Positions 1 through 11,289 of a DNA stretch of 64,000 bases are shown one piece after another. The DNA comes from Roseicyclus sediminis. GTDB taxonomy: Bacteria; Pseudomonadota; Alphaproteobacteria; Rhodobacterales; Rhodobacteraceae. Position numbers and translations under genes: made by a program. The notes beneath the pieces were generated by a model. The model saw nothing but the letters and a program-made list of their open reading frames with translations. It had not been told where the DNA came from and ran no database searches. The DNA lies in the NCBI RefSeq assembly GCF_025515305.1, contig NZ_JAOPHT010000002.1, forward strand, positions 310,001 to 374,000. Direction: 5' to 3'. Each line of letters starts with the position of its first letter. The first letter of the stretch is position 1.

Positions 1-1653
1 GAACTCGAAGGCGCGCCGGCCCGCGAAGTCCTGCCGCGCCACGAGCCAGGCGGTGAGTATGCCAACGAGCGTCGTCAGCGGTGCCGCGATGCCCGCGACC
101 CAGAGCGTCGTGATCATCGAATCCCAGGCCGAGCCATAAAGCTCCAGCCCCGTCTCGGCGAACTCGAAGCGGAAGGCCGTGGAAAGATGGCCCAGCGTCG
201 GCGTCAGGTCCCAGCGTCCGACATCGGTGACGAAACCGCCCACGGCGATGATGATGTAGACCGCCAGGGTGAACAGGACCCAGGGCAGCACCACCGCCAG
301 CACCCCGATCTTCAGGATCGGCGGCAGCGGTGCGGCGAGGCCCGCGTCGGACTTGCCGGTAACGGTGACGTAACTCTTCTTGCCCATCCAGCGCATCTGC
401 AGCCAGAACGCGATGAGCGTCAGCGCCAGAAGGATCATGGCAAGCGTCGCGGCATTGCCGAGGTCGTAGCGCGCGCCGACCACGGCGAAGAAGATCTTGA
501 CCGACAGGACTTCGTACCCGCCGCCCAGCACGATCGGGTTGCCGAAATCGGCGAGGCTTTCGATGAAGGCCAGAAGGAAGGCCGCCGCGAGGCCGGGCCG
601 GAGGAGCGGCCATGTCACGGTGCGGAACGTCGTCATCGCCCGCGCGCCAAGCGTGCGCGAGGCCTCCTCGAGCGTGGGGTTGATGGCCTCCAGCGTCGAC
701 AGCAGGACAAGGAATGTGACCGGCGCGAAGGCCAGAACCTGCGCGATCAGGATGCCCGGAAGGCCATAGACCCAGCGCGTGGGCCGCACCTCCATCAGGT
801 CTGCAACGAAACCGGTCACGAGGCCAGTGCGCCCGAACAGCAGGATGATGGCGACGCCGACGACGAAAGGCGGCGTGATGATCGGCAGGATCGAGATGGC
901 GCGCAGCGCGCGTTTCATCCGGAAATCCGTGCGGTTGACCAGAAGGGCCAGCGCAAGACCGAGCGCTGTCGCCAGCGTTGCCGACAGGACGCCGAGGACG
1001 ACGGTGTTCACCACCACCCCACAGCGACCGCCACCGGTGAAGCAGGCTACGCCCCAGAGATCCGGCGCGCTCAGCCGCGCCCAGAATGTGGCGAGCGCCA
1101 GGTTCCCCTCGGTGTCCACGAAGGCGGCCAGACCGAGCTTGAGGATCGGAAAGAAGACGAAGGTGGTCAGCAGCGCGACGATCGCGGTGATGCAAAAGGA
1201 CGCGAAGCGTTCCCCCCGGCAGAAGCCGCGCGCCGCAACGAGGTCCGACAGAAGCCCGACAAGCGCCACGCCCGCCAGGAACCCGCCCCAGCCAAGGCCG
1301 GTCTGTCCCTCGGCCGCGCGGGCGAACACGCCCCCGACCCAGTCGCTGGACGGCCCCCGCAGACCGACCGCGAACCCCTGCCATACATAGAGGAAGGCCG
1401 CCGCGAGCGTGAGACCGAGCGCCAGCCGCGACACCTGCCAGCCCCGCGTCAGCGCCACCGCCCCAAGCGCCAGCGCGGCGGCGATCAGCGGCCAGAACCA
1501 GCCACGCCCCGACAACGCCTCGGCAAGCGCCGAGGCCGCCGGCCCCGCCAACAGCCCCGCCCCCTTGTACCAGGGCAGCGCCGTCAGCGAGAGCGCAAGA
1601 AGACCGAGCCAGGCCGCCCCGGCCCGGTCAGATGTCAGGGAAATCCTTGCCAC
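1..1653 (-). CDS. Ferric-iron ABC transporter permease, FbpB type (partial, C-terminus off the window)
   Basis: Inner-membrane permease of a ferric-iron importer. The frame is open from a GTG at 1653 to the window edge, so 551 residues are present and the C-terminal end is missing; family members with two fused permease domains run to about 550-750 residues. The translation is a series of hydrophobic helices. A classical EAA-type cytoplasmic loop, which contacts the ATPase, is visible near 600-670 (SRTLGARAMTTFRTVTWPLL), followed by the conserved FIESLADFGNP stretch. A second permease half begins near the left edge (SMITTLWVAGIAAPLTTLVG). The GTG start lies 3 bases after the stop of the upstream binding-protein gene, so the two are co-transcribed. 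The ATPase should lie beyond the left edge. Confidence 0.9.
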   Translation of the reverse strand, partial: MARISLTSDRAGAAWLGLLALSLTALPWYKGAGLLAGPAASALAEALSGRGWFWPLIAAALALGAVALTRGWQVSRLALGLTLAAAFLYVWQGFAVGLRGPSSDWVGGVFARAAEGQTGLGWGGFLAGVALVGLLSDLVAARGFCRGERFASFCITAIVALLTTFVFFPILKLGLAAFVDTEGNLALATFWARLSAPDLWGVACFTGGGRCGVVVNTVVLGVLSATLATALGLALALLVNRTDFRMKRALRAISILPIITPPFVVGVAIILLFGRTGLVTGFVADLMEVRPTRWVYGLPGILIAQVLAFAPVTFLVLLSTLEAINPTLEEASRTLGARAMTTFRTVTWPLLRPGLAAAFLLAFIESLADFGNPIVLGGGYEVLSVKIFFAVVGARYDLGNAATLAMILLALTLIAFWLQMRWMGKKSYVTVTGKSDAGLAAPLPPILKIGVLAVVLPWVLFTLAVYIIIAVGGFVTDVGRWDLTPTLGHLSTAFRFEFAETGLELYGSAWDSMITTLWVAGIAAPLTTLVGILTAWLVARQDFAGRRAFEF

Positions 1654-1656
1654 GAT

Positions 1657-2679
1657 CTACTGCGGCAACGATCCGATCTCGGCATCCCACCGCTGCAGCA
1701 GGCGCGTGCGCTCCTCGCTGGAGCCGTAAAGCGCGAAGTCGTAGTCGATGAGCGTGATCTCCTCGAGCCGCGGCGCCGCCTCGGGCGTCGCCGAGTTGAT
1801 GTTCGACGGGATCTGGAAGCTGTTGGCCGTTGCGCCGATCTCCTGCGCGGCGGGGGTCAGCGCCCAGTCGTAGAACGCGCGTGCCGCCTCGGGGTTCGGC
1901 CCGCCCTCGATGATCGACATCGAGCCGACTTCGTAACCCGTGCCCTCGCAGGGCGCCACGGCCACGATCGGCGCGCCCTGCACCGTCTGGGCCACGGCGT
2001 CGTGCATGAAGACGATGCCGATCGCGGTCTCGCCCGTCGCCGCCGCGCGGATCGGGGCGGAGCCCGACTGCGTGTACTGGCTGATGTTGTTGTGGAGCTG
2101 CGCGAGATACTGGAACGCCTCGTCCTCGCCCATCAGCTGCACCATCGTGGCGAGCATCGTGTAGGAGGTGCCCGAGGAATTCGGGTTCGCGACCTGCACG
2201 TCATCCTCGAAGCGCGGATCGAGAAGGTCGGCCCAGCAGGCCGGCGGGTTCTCGGTCACGAGATCCGAATTGTAGCCGAAGCCGAGACCGCCTGCATAGA
2301 TGCCGACAGTCCGGTACCCCGACGTCTCGGCCTGGCGCACGGACCAATCCTGCATCTGGTCGAGCATGGGCGAGCGGTATTCCGCGGTCAGCCCCTCCTG
2401 TGCCGCCTGCAGGTGCGGGTCGCCGGTGCCGCCCCACCACACATCCCCGCGCGGCTGTTCGCGCTCGGCGGCGATCTGGGCATAGGTCTCGCCCGAAGAG
2501 CGGCGCGTCATCAGCACGTTGATGCCGGTCTCGCGCTGGAATGCCTCGGACATCGCCCGGCACCACTCCTCCTGGACCGAGCAATAGAGCACGAGTTCGT
2601 CCGCCTGGGCCGCCACCGGCATGGTTGCAGAAAGTCCCGCTGCCGCGAACACCGCGGCAGAGATGTGTCTGATCGTCAT
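1657..2679 (-). CDS. Iron(III) ABC transporter periplasmic substrate-binding protein
   Basis: A 340-residue periplasmic binding protein of the AfuA/FbpA (COG1840) type that captures ferric iron or its complexes for the permease downstream. The first 26 or so residues form a signal peptide (MTIRHISAAVFAAAGLSA, with cleavage near AQA). The mature protein opens with LVLYCSVQEEWCRAMSEAF, the usual first strand-helix of this family, followed by the RRSSGETYAQI and WWGGTGDP ligand-loop region. The ATG at 2679 was preferred over an in-frame upstream start at 2796 because it gives a clean signal peptide and has a GGGAGGA ribosome site. It is the first gene of the operon. A GTGACAG direct repeat lies just upstream. 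Confidence 0.9.
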   Translation of the reverse strand: MTIRHISAAVFAAAGLSATMPVAAQADELVLYCSVQEEWCRAMSEAFQRETGINVLMTRRSSGETYAQIAAEREQPRGDVWWGGTGDPHLQAAQEGLTAEYRSPMLDQMQDWSVRQAETSGYRTVGIYAGGLGFGYNSDLVTENPPACWADLLDPRFEDDVQVANPNSSGTSYTMLATMVQLMGEDEAFQYLAQLHNNISQYTQSGSAPIRAAATGETAIGIVFMHDAVAQTVQGAPIVAVAPCEGTGYEVGSMSIIEGGPNPEAARAFYDWALTPAAQEIGATANSFQIPSNINSATPEAAPRLEEITLIDYDFALYGSSEERTRLLQRWDAEIGSLPQ

Positions 2680-2701
2680 GAGTTCCTCCCCTGAACTGCT
2701 T

Positions 2702-2719
2702 GTGACAGTTTCGTGACAG
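2702..2719. promoter_or_regulatory. Direct repeat GTGACAG with 11-base period upstream of the iron ABC operon
   Basis: GTGACAG occurs at 2702-2708 and again at 2713-2719, one helical turn apart, 23 bases upstream of the start of the iron-binding-protein gene. Phased direct repeats of this kind often bind a regulator dimer or tandem monomers. No matching regulator is identified, so the role is inference. Confidence 0.3.
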
Positions 2720-2856
2720 CGATTTGGCTTGGAACTTCGCCACTTGGCAAGCGTTATGTCCATTGGGGAACGGCAAGCTGCCGACGCGCGGCGCATACCC
2801 CGGAACCAGGCTGCCGCTCTGGCGCGGCTCGAAGGAAACGGAGGGATTTGGGGAAG

Positions 2857-2933
<77 letters not shown>

Positions 2934-3006
2934 AGCGCGGGCTTGCTATAACGGGGCGTGTGCCGCCCCGCAATCGGAAATGCGGGCAGAGGGGCCCGCT
3001 TGGGGC

Positions 3007-4227
3007 TCAGGCGAAAAGCTCGTGGCAGAGTTCGAGCGCTTCGACCAGCGCGTCGACCTCGCCTTCGGTGTTGTACATCCCGAAACTTGCCCTGCAGGTC
3101 GCCGTCACGCCGAGATGTTCCATCAGGGGCTGGGCGCAGTGGTGGCCCGCTCGCACCGCGACCCCCTTCTTGTCGAGCACAGTGGAGATGTCGTGGGCAT
3201 GTCCCGCGCCCTCCATCGTGAAGGAAAAGATCGCGCCCTTGCGGGCCGATTTGCCCTGCACCGTCAGCCAGTTCAGCCCGTCGAGCCGCTCGCGCGCATA
3301 GGCCGTGAGCCGCGCCTCGTGGGCGGCGATATTCTCCATTCCCACGCCCATCATGTAGTCGAGCGCGGCACCAAGGCCGATCTGCTGGACAATGCCGGGC
3401 GTGCCCGCCTCGAACTTCATCGGCGGGTCGTTCCAGGTCACCATGTCGCGATGCACCTCGCGGATCATGTCGCCGCCACCCATGAAGGGGCGCATCTCTG
3501 CCATGCGGTCCGCCTTGATGTGCATCGCGCCGGACCCGGAGGGACCATAGAGCTTGTGGCCCGTGATCGCGTAGAAATCGGCGCCGAGCGCGTCGAGATC
3601 GACCGCCATGTGCACGGCCGCCTGGGACCCGTCGACCAGCACCCGAACCCCCTGGGCATGGGCCGCGTCGATCACGGGCTTCACGTCGAATACGGTGCCG
3701 AGCACGTTCGACATGTGGCTGATGGCGACAAGCTTCGTCCGGGGCCCGATGGCGTCGATCACCGCCTGGGGGTCGAGATCGCCGTTCTGGTCCACCTCCA
3801 CCCATTTCAGCACCACCCCCTGCCGTTCGCGCAGGAAGTGCCACGGCACGATATTTGCGTGGTGTTCGGCGATCGTCAGGACGATCTCGTCGCCCGCCTC
3901 CATCCTCGGCATGGCCCAGCCATAGGCCACGAGGTTGATGCCCTCGGTCGTGCCCGAGGTGAAGACGATCTCGCGCTCGTCTTTCACGCCGAGGAACCGG
4001 GCGATCTTGCCGCGCACGGCCTCGTAGTTCTCGGTGGCGAGGTTCGACAGATAGTGCAGCCCGCGGTGAACGTTGGCGTATTCCATCGAATAGGCCTGCG
4101 TGATCGCGTCGATCACCACCCTGGGCTTCTGCGCCGATGCGCCATTGTCGAGATACACGAGCGGCTTGCCGTTCACCTCGCGCGAGAGGATCGGAAAGTC
4201 CGAGCGGATGGCGTTCACATCGTACAT
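3007..4227 (-). CDS. sufS: Cysteine desulfurase SufS
   Basis: A 406-residue PLP enzyme that removes sulfur from cysteine as a persulfide for Fe-S cluster assembly on SufBCD. The PLP lysine is K225 in ITGHKLYGP. The persulfide cysteine is C364 in RAGHHCAQP, the short-loop (group II) arrangement typical of SufS. The N-terminus FPIL...VYLDNGASAQKP is standard. The ATG at 4227 has a GGAGAT site and gives the usual family length; the frame stays open further upstream without family similarity. It is the last gene of the suf operon, 50 bases after a YIP1-like gene. No SufE is seen in the window. Confidence 0.96.
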   Translation of the reverse strand: MYDVNAIRSDFPILSREVNGKPLVYLDNGASAQKPRVVIDAITQAYSMEYANVHRGLHYLSNLATENYEAVRGKIARFLGVKDEREIVFTSGTTEGINLVAYGWAMPRMEAGDEIVLTIAEHHANIVPWHFLRERQGVVLKWVEVDQNGDLDPQAVIDAIGPRTKLVAISHMSNVLGTVFDVKPVIDAAHAQGVRVLVDGSQAAVHMAVDLDALGADFYAITGHKLYGPSGSGAMHIKADRMAEMRPFMGGGDMIREVHRDMVTWNDPPMKFEAGTPGIVQQIGLGAALDYMMGVGMENIAAHEARLTAYARERLDGLNWLTVQGKSARKGAIFSFTMEGAGHAHDISTVLDKKGVAVRAGHHCAQPLMEHLGVTATCRASFGMYNTEGEVDALVEALELCHELFA

Positions 4228-4277
4228 GGCATCTCCTTCACCCCCCGAGAGGGCGCGGATGGAACAAGGGGATCGGC

Positions 4278-4865
4278 TCAGACCACCGGTATCGTCAGGC
4301 CCAGCCATGACATGACGATGGTGAGCACGAAGGCCAGCCCGAAGGCCGACACGAGCGTGGCGACGAAGACCATGGCAAGCGAGGTGAACCCGTGCAGCAC
4401 CGCCACGAAGTTCACCAGAAGCCAGAAGACCAGGACGATCGCGAGAAGCGTGATAATACCGGCCAGCGGCGGCACGATCAGGATCGCGAGGATCTGGATC
4501 ACCTGCACGCAGATCAGGATGAACTGCAGCCAGATGACGAGCAGCATGGCCTCCTGGAAACTGCCGGTGCCGCCGAAGAAGCGGCCGATCCGGTGGATGG
4601 CCTGGATCATGACGACAAGGAAGACCACCTGCGCGATGGCCATCGCGACGGGCGATTGCGGCACCTGCGACTGCGCCGCCGCCCCGGTCAGCAGCAGGAC
4701 GAACTCGCCCATGAACAAGGAGGTGACGATCACCAGCGCGAACATGAGCCACAGCGCCTGTGGCGCGGGCGCGAAGCTCAGCACCGTCGCCGCCCCCTCC
4801 CGAGGGTTCGACACCGTGTCGCGGGCCAGCCTCAGCAGGTTGCCCAATGTGGCGATATCCGTCAT
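4278..4865 (-). CDS. YIP1-family integral membrane protein
   Basis: A 195-residue protein with about five strongly hydrophobic segments after a soluble N-terminal 30 residues; the long central runs (for example QVVFLVVMIQ and LAILIVPPLAGIITLLAIVL) are membrane helices. The layout matches the bacterial YIP1 family (Pfam PF04893), whose function is poorly known. Its ATG overlaps the stop of the upstream membrane gene (ATGA), so the two are translationally coupled. The pair sits inside the suf operon between sufD and sufS, but nothing in the sequence links it directly to Fe-S assembly. Confidence 0.75.
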   Translation of the reverse strand: MTDIATLGNLLRLARDTVSNPREGAATVLSFAPAPQALWLMFALVIVTSLFMGEFVLLLTGAAAQSQVPQSPVAMAIAQVVFLVVMIQAIHRIGRFFGGTGSFQEAMLLVIWLQFILICVQVIQILAILIVPPLAGIITLLAIVLVFWLLVNFVAVLHGFTSLAMVFVATLVSAFGLAFVLTIVMSWLGLTIPVV

Positions 4866-5368
4866 GCCGCCGCTTCCGCCTCCGGGCTTGTTTCGGCCTC
4901 CCTGAGACAGATGCCCCAGATCGACACGAAGGCCAAGAGCAGGCCGGCGCCGACCGCCGTTTGAGCCGGACCCGGCCCGATGAAACCGACGATCAACCCG
5001 TAGAACAGCCACGCCGGCGTGGAGGCGAGAAGCGCCCAGAACAGGGCCAGCCGCGCCGAGTAGAACGTGCCCCGCCCCCCGACCGCACGAGCAATCAGGT
5101 GGCTCACGCTCCCCAGCCCGTAAAGAAGAAGCGGCCAGATCATCAGCCAGGAGAAGAACGTGATCGCCAGACGCGCCTGAAGCGGCGCGCCCGCCTCGTT
5201 CAAGGCGACCTCGCGCGTGATCATCGGCCATTGCGCGACGAAGATTATGCCGCAGGCCAGCATGAGGAACATGAGGGCCCGGTCCTCGCGGCGGCCCTGG
5301 TCCAGAAGCCTGCGGATGACGGCGCGCGGCCTGCGCCACGTCGCCACGATGTCGCGCGAGACGCTCAT
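4862..5368 (-). CDS. Hypothetical multi-helix membrane protein (YIP1-like twin)
   Basis: A 168-residue protein with a basic soluble start (VATWRRPRAVIRRLLDQGRRED) and four hydrophobic segments. It resembles its downstream neighbour in layout, and the two look like halves of a membrane module or diverged twins. The start at 5368 (MSVSRDIV) was chosen because it follows the sufD stop by only 4 bases on the same strand; an upstream extension would overlap sufD heavily. The function is unknown; it is probably co-transcribed with the suf genes. Confidence 0.7.
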   Translation of the reverse strand: MSVSRDIVATWRRPRAVIRRLLDQGRREDRALMFLMLACGIIFVAQWPMITREVALNEAGAPLQARLAITFFSWLMIWPLLLYGLGSVSHLIARAVGGRGTFYSARLALFWALLASTPAWLFYGLIVGFIGPGPAQTAVGAGLLLAFVSIWGICLREAETSPEAEAAA

Positions 5369-5372
5369 GGGA

Positions 5373-6688
5373 TCAGGCCTGCCGCCGCCTCTCCAGCCAC
5401 TGCTCAAGCCGCGTGTGGATGTCGCCGCGCAGGCGCTCGTCCTCGATCTCCTCGATTGCCTCGGCAAGGAAGGCCAGCACCAGCAGATCGGTCGCCTCGG
5501 CCCTCGGCACCCCGCGCGAGCGCAGGTAATAGAGCGCCGTCTCGTCGAGCGCGCCGGTGGTCGACCCGTGCGAGCACTGCACGTCGTCGGCGTAGATCTC
5601 GAGTTCGGGCTTGGCCTGGAACGAGCTGTCCTCGTCCAGCAGAAGCGCCTGGCTGATCTGGTAGCCGTCGGTCTTCTGCGCGCCCGGCTTCACCAGGATC
5701 TTGCCCTGGAACACCCCCTCGGCCCCGTTCCTGAGCACCTTCTTGAACACCTGCCGGCTTTCGCAGCGCTGGGCGTCGTGGGTGATGAAGACCGTGTCGT
5801 CGTGGTGGAAGGCGCCCGATGCGCCATCGCCCATGGCGGCCCCTGCGACATGCGCCACCGCGTCGTCTCCGGCGATCTCGATGACATGCTCGTTGCGCGT
5901 CAGCACGCCGTTGGCCGTGAGGGAGAAGGACTTGTAGGTCGCGCCCTCGCCCACGCGGGCGAACATGTGCGTCACCGCCCGACGCTCGTGGTCGCGGCCC
6001 TGCGCGCGGACATGGTGGAAGGCGCCGCCATCGGCCACGTCGATCTCCATGCACTTGTTGAACCGCGCAGCGGCCGGGCCGTTCTCCAGCACGGTCACCT
6101 CGGCGCCCGGCTCGACCCGGACGAGATGGTGCAGGATCGCGTCCGAGCTCTCGTCCTGGTGCAGATAGACGAAGCTGACCGGTTTCGAGACCTTGCCCGT
6201 CGCGCGGATCACCACGCCATCGGTGGCGAAGGCGGTGTTCAGCGCCGCGAGCGGACGCAGGACCGGATCCTGCCCTCGGGTCTCGAGCACGCCGTAGAGA
6301 TCGCGCGCCCAGTGGATGTCCTTCTTCAGCGCCTCGGAGAGCCGGTCGACCTCAAGCCCCTCACCGGTGAGGTCGTCGGACTGAGCGGCATCGAAGACCC
6401 CGTCCACGAAGACGATCTTGAGCCGGTCGATCCCGGAATAGAGCGGGACCTCGCCCGAGGCTTCGAACAGCGATGCCCGCGTGGCTTCGGCCTGCGTCAG
6501 GGTCGCGGGGTCCGTGTATTTCCAGTACTCGTCCCGACGGGTCGGAAGACCGGCCGCGCGCAGCCGCGCGGTTGCCTCGCGCCGCGCCTCGACCGCCCAG
6601 CCGGCCTCACCCGACGGCGCGGAAAGCGCCGCGATGCGCGCCTCCGTCAGATCGACGCGCGCCTGGACCTGTGCCGCCGACGCCGCCA

Positions 6689-6689
<1 letters not shown>
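5373..6689 (-). CDS. sufD: Fe-S cluster assembly protein SufD
   Basis: A 438-residue scaffold subunit of the SufBC2D complex. The C-terminal two thirds carry the SufB/SufD beta-helix signature (FQGKILVKPGAQKTDGYQ, then SSFQAKPELEIYADDVQCSHG, with the conserved cysteine and histidine of the QCSHGST motif). The N-terminal part (DEYWKYTDP) is the usual SufD leader region. The ATG at 6689 overlaps the sufC stop as ATGA, showing coupled translation. It acts with SufB and the ATPase SufC to build clusters in the cytoplasm. Confidence 0.95.
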
Positions 6690-7444
<755 letters not shown>

Positions 7445-7500
7445 TTTTGTTCCTCGATTTGTCCGTCTGAGCGCCTGTCGCGCGCGCCCGATGTTCCCGA

Positions 7501-7812
7501 TCAGGCCAGCGTGACCGCCGTACCCGATGCAGAGACCATCAGCATGTTGTTGATGACTTCGTAGTCGAGATCGACGCCCACCACGGCGTTGCCGCCCATG
7601 GCGCGCGCGCGATCCTCCATCTCTTCCAGCGCGACCTTCCGGGCCTTGCCGAGTTCCTCCTCGTAGGCGCCCGAGCGCCCGCCGATGATGTCGGTGATCC
7701 CGGCAAAGAGATCGCGGAAGATGTTCGCGCCGAGAATGGCCTCGCCCACGACGATGCCATGGTATTCGGCGATGGAACGGCCCTCGACCGAAGGCGTTGT
7801 GGTCACGATCAT
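7501..7812 (-). CDS. UPF0145 (YbjQ-like) protein within the suf operon
   Basis: A 103-residue cytoplasmic protein of the YbjQ/UPF0145 family, described in databases as a putative heavy-metal-binding domain. The start [12 protein letters not shown] and the core [18 protein letters not shown] are diagnostic. The ATG at 7812 was preferred over an in-frame TTG at 7824 because GGAGAG sits just before it and family proteins begin MIVTTT. It lies between sufB (37 bases upstream) and sufC. The family has no established biochemical role; a link to metal or cluster handling is inference from position. Confidence 0.9.
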   Translation of the reverse strand: MIVTTTPSVEGRSIAEYHGIVVGEAILGANIFRDLFAGITDIIGGRSGAYEEELGKARKVALEEMEDRARAMGGNAVVGVDLDYEVINNMLMVSASGTAVTLA

Positions 7813-7849
7813 GTTGCTCTCCAATGACTTGCAGCGCGACGTTCAGGTT

Positions 7850-9370
<1,521 letters not shown>

Positions 9371-9533
9371 ATCTACCTCCATGCCGCCAGGCCGGGGCCG
9401 GCGGATCCTTCGTCCAGCGCGGCCCGTTCGGGGCCGCATCGTCTCCTCGTGGGTGAGTGCGTCACCCCGTCCTGTCCTGCGGCCCCGCCCCTGGCGACCG
9501 GGCCCGGACAAAGCCGGGGTCAGGTCGCGGGGG

Positions 9534-10586
9534 TCATCCCCCCCTGGCGCGGAAGCGGTCGTGTGCCGCCCCCCAGGCCTCCGCGAAGGCGCGCACCTCC
9601 GCTTCGGTCGTCTCTGGCCCGAGCGACACGCGGATGGCGCTCGACGCCGCCCGCTCTTCCAGGCCCATGGCCGTCAGCACCTGGCTCGTCCGGACCTTGC
9701 CCGAAGAACAGGCCGAACCCGCCGAAACCGCGAAACCCGCCAGGTCCATCTGCATGACCTGCGTCTCTCCCTTCCAGCCCGGCGTCACGATGCAGGACGT
9801 ATTGGGAAGCCGCGGTTTTCCTTTCCCGACAAAAATAGTCCCGTTCACGCGAGGGTCCAGAGTCTTTTCTAGAATATTTCTAAGTTTGTCCACCCGCTCC
9901 CAGACGCCGTTTTCCAGATCTTGTAGGGCAGCCTGCGCCGCACCACCAAATCCAGCAATACCGATGAGGTTCTCTGTTCCCGACCGGCGCCCCATTTCCT
10001 GGCCGCCGCCGCGAATCCGGGGCTCGACGTCCAGGCCACGCCGCAGGATCAGAGCACCGATTCCCTTCGGCCCGCCGATCTTGTGCGCCGAGATCAGCGC
10101 CATATCGATGCCCGACCAGTCGAAGGCGAGCGGCACCTTGCCGAAGGCCTGCGTCCAGTCGCTGACCGCAAGGCCGGGCGGCAGATCCTGCAAGATGCCG
10201 GTCTCGGAATTGGCCGCCTGAATCGTCGAGGTCGCGGGATCCGGGATCGCCACCGACCCGTCCGCCGCCACGGCAAGGTCCTCCGTCACCCAGGCGCGCA
10301 CGGCGTCATGCTCGATGGCCGAACCATGCAATCCCCGCCCGGCCAGCGCCAGCGCCGCGCCCTCGGTCGCGCCCGAGACGAACACGATATCGGCCCCCTG
10401 CGCGCCGGCCGCGACCGCGATCTGCGCCCGCGCCCGCTCCATCAGCGACTTGGCCGCGCGGCCCTCGGCATGCACGGAGGAGGGGTTGCCCACGACGTCC
10501 ATCGCCTCGATCATCGCCGCCCTGGCCTCGGGCCGCAGCGGCATCGTCGCGTTGTGGTCGAGATAGACGCGCGCCCGCCCGGCCAT
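9534..10586 (-). CDS. IscS/NifS-type cysteine desulfurase
   Basis: A 350-residue PLP-dependent cysteine desulfurase (group I, IscS/NifS). The sequence starts [12 protein letters not shown], has the NSETGILQD block, the PLP lysine in [10 protein letters not shown] (about K169) and the persulfide cysteine in [10 protein letters not shown] (about C293, long-loop form). It is a second desulfurase in the same operon as sufS. Three close Met codons are possible starts (10601, 10592, 10586); the last has AAGGA seven bases upstream. About 9800-9980 uses AT-rich codons (AGA, CTA, ATT, AAT, TTT) unlike the rest of the gene. It follows iscR. Confidence 0.9.
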   Translation of the reverse strand: MAGRARVYLDHNATMPLRPEARAAMIEAMDVVGNPSSVHAEGRAAKSLMERARAQIAVAAGAQGADIVFVSGATEGAALALAGRGLHGSAIEHDAVRAWVTEDLAVAADGSVAIPDPATSTIQAANSETGILQDLPPGLAVSDWTQAFGKVPLAFDWSGIDMALISAHKIGGPKGIGALILRRGLDVEPRIRGGGQEMGRRSGTENLIGIAGFGGAAQAALQDLENGVWERVDKLRNILEKTLDPRVNGTIFVGKGKPRLPNTSCIVTPGWKGETQVMQMDLAGFAVSAGSACSSGKVRTSQVLTAMGLEERAASSAIRVSLGPETTEAEVRAFAEAWGAAHDRFRARGG

Positions 10587-10650
10587 CGCCATGTCCTTCA
10601 TCTGTCCGATAAATACGCGAGAGCCGCGCCCGCCGAACCGCTCGGCGGCT

Positions 10651-11112
10651 TCAATCCTCGTCCACGACCTCGAACAGCGTCGGCACCGCCGGGCACGGCG
10701 TCAGGTCGTTCTTGACCACGTCCGATAGCCGCGTCTGGTGCAGGAACACGTAGACATGCGCGCTGAGGCTTTCCCAGAGCCGGTTCGTCATGCTCTGCGC
10801 CCGGCTTCCCGACAGGCCGCCCGTGGCCCCGGCGCCGGTGTGCATCGCGTCCACCGTCTCGTCGACCGCGGCGAAGACCTCGACCACCCGGATGTCGGAC
10901 GCCGGCCGCGTCAGCCGGTAGCCGCCGCCCGGCCCCCGGACGGATTCCACCAGCCCCGCACGCCGCAGCTTCACGAAAAGCTGTTCGAGATAGGGCAAGG
11001 AGATGCTCTGCCGTCGCGACACGTCCGAAAGCGAGCTGAGGCTGCCCTCGGGCAACATCGCGAGGTCGGCCATCGCCACCATGGCGTAGCGTCCCTTCGT
11101 CGAGAGTTTCAT
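10651..11112 (-). CDS. iscR: Rrf2-family regulator IscR (lacking the classical cluster cysteines)
   Basis: A 153-residue winged-helix regulator heading the suf operon. Residues 1-66 are the Rrf2 DNA-binding domain (MKLSTKGRYAMVAMADLA, then SISLPYLEQLFVKLRRAGLV and RGPGGGYRL), closely like IscR. In E. coli IscR three cysteines and a histidine near residues 92-107 bind a [2Fe-2S] cluster; here that loop (DAMHTGAGATGGLSGSR) has no cysteine, and the only Cys is C140. Cysteine-poor IscR has been described in Rhodobacter sphaeroides as an atypical Fe-S sensor. It probably autoregulates this operon. The GGAGAG site sits before the ATG at 11112. Confidence 0.93.
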   Translation of the reverse strand: MKLSTKGRYAMVAMADLAMLPEGSLSSLSDVSRRQSISLPYLEQLFVKLRRAGLVESVRGPGGGYRLTRPASDIRVVEVFAAVDETVDAMHTGAGATGGLSGSRAQSMTNRLWESLSAHVYVFLHQTRLSDVVKNDLTPCPAVPTLFEVVDED

Positions 11113-11289
11113 CGGCCTCTCCCCGGACCGGCGCCCCGAACAGCCCGGACCAATTGACCTTTGCGCCTGTGGCGCTTAACTGCGAACCACTCCGGATGGC
11201 GGCGCCTTTCGGACCGGACTTTTACTAGGGAGCGCGGGGGCGCGCGTCAAGAATGACACCCCCGCCGTCCCGCTCGCGAGGGAGACCCG
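11113..11289. promoter_or_regulatory. Divergent promoter region between iscR and the alpha/beta hydrolase gene
   Basis: These 177 bases hold no gene and must contain the suf operon promoter (leftward) and that of 11290 (rightward). The stretch around 11218-11232 (CTTTTACTAGGG) is the only AT-richer part and is a plausible place for the iscR -10 element. I cannot assign an IscR, Irr or RirA box with confidence. Confidence 0.5.

Noticed and set aside
187-2694. A very long open frame on the plus strand (835 codons) opposite the iron transporter genes
   Set aside because: Its product is Arg/Gln/Asp-rich low-complexity with no motif, as expected from the antisense of GC-rich genes; the minus strand has clear permease and binding-protein signatures.
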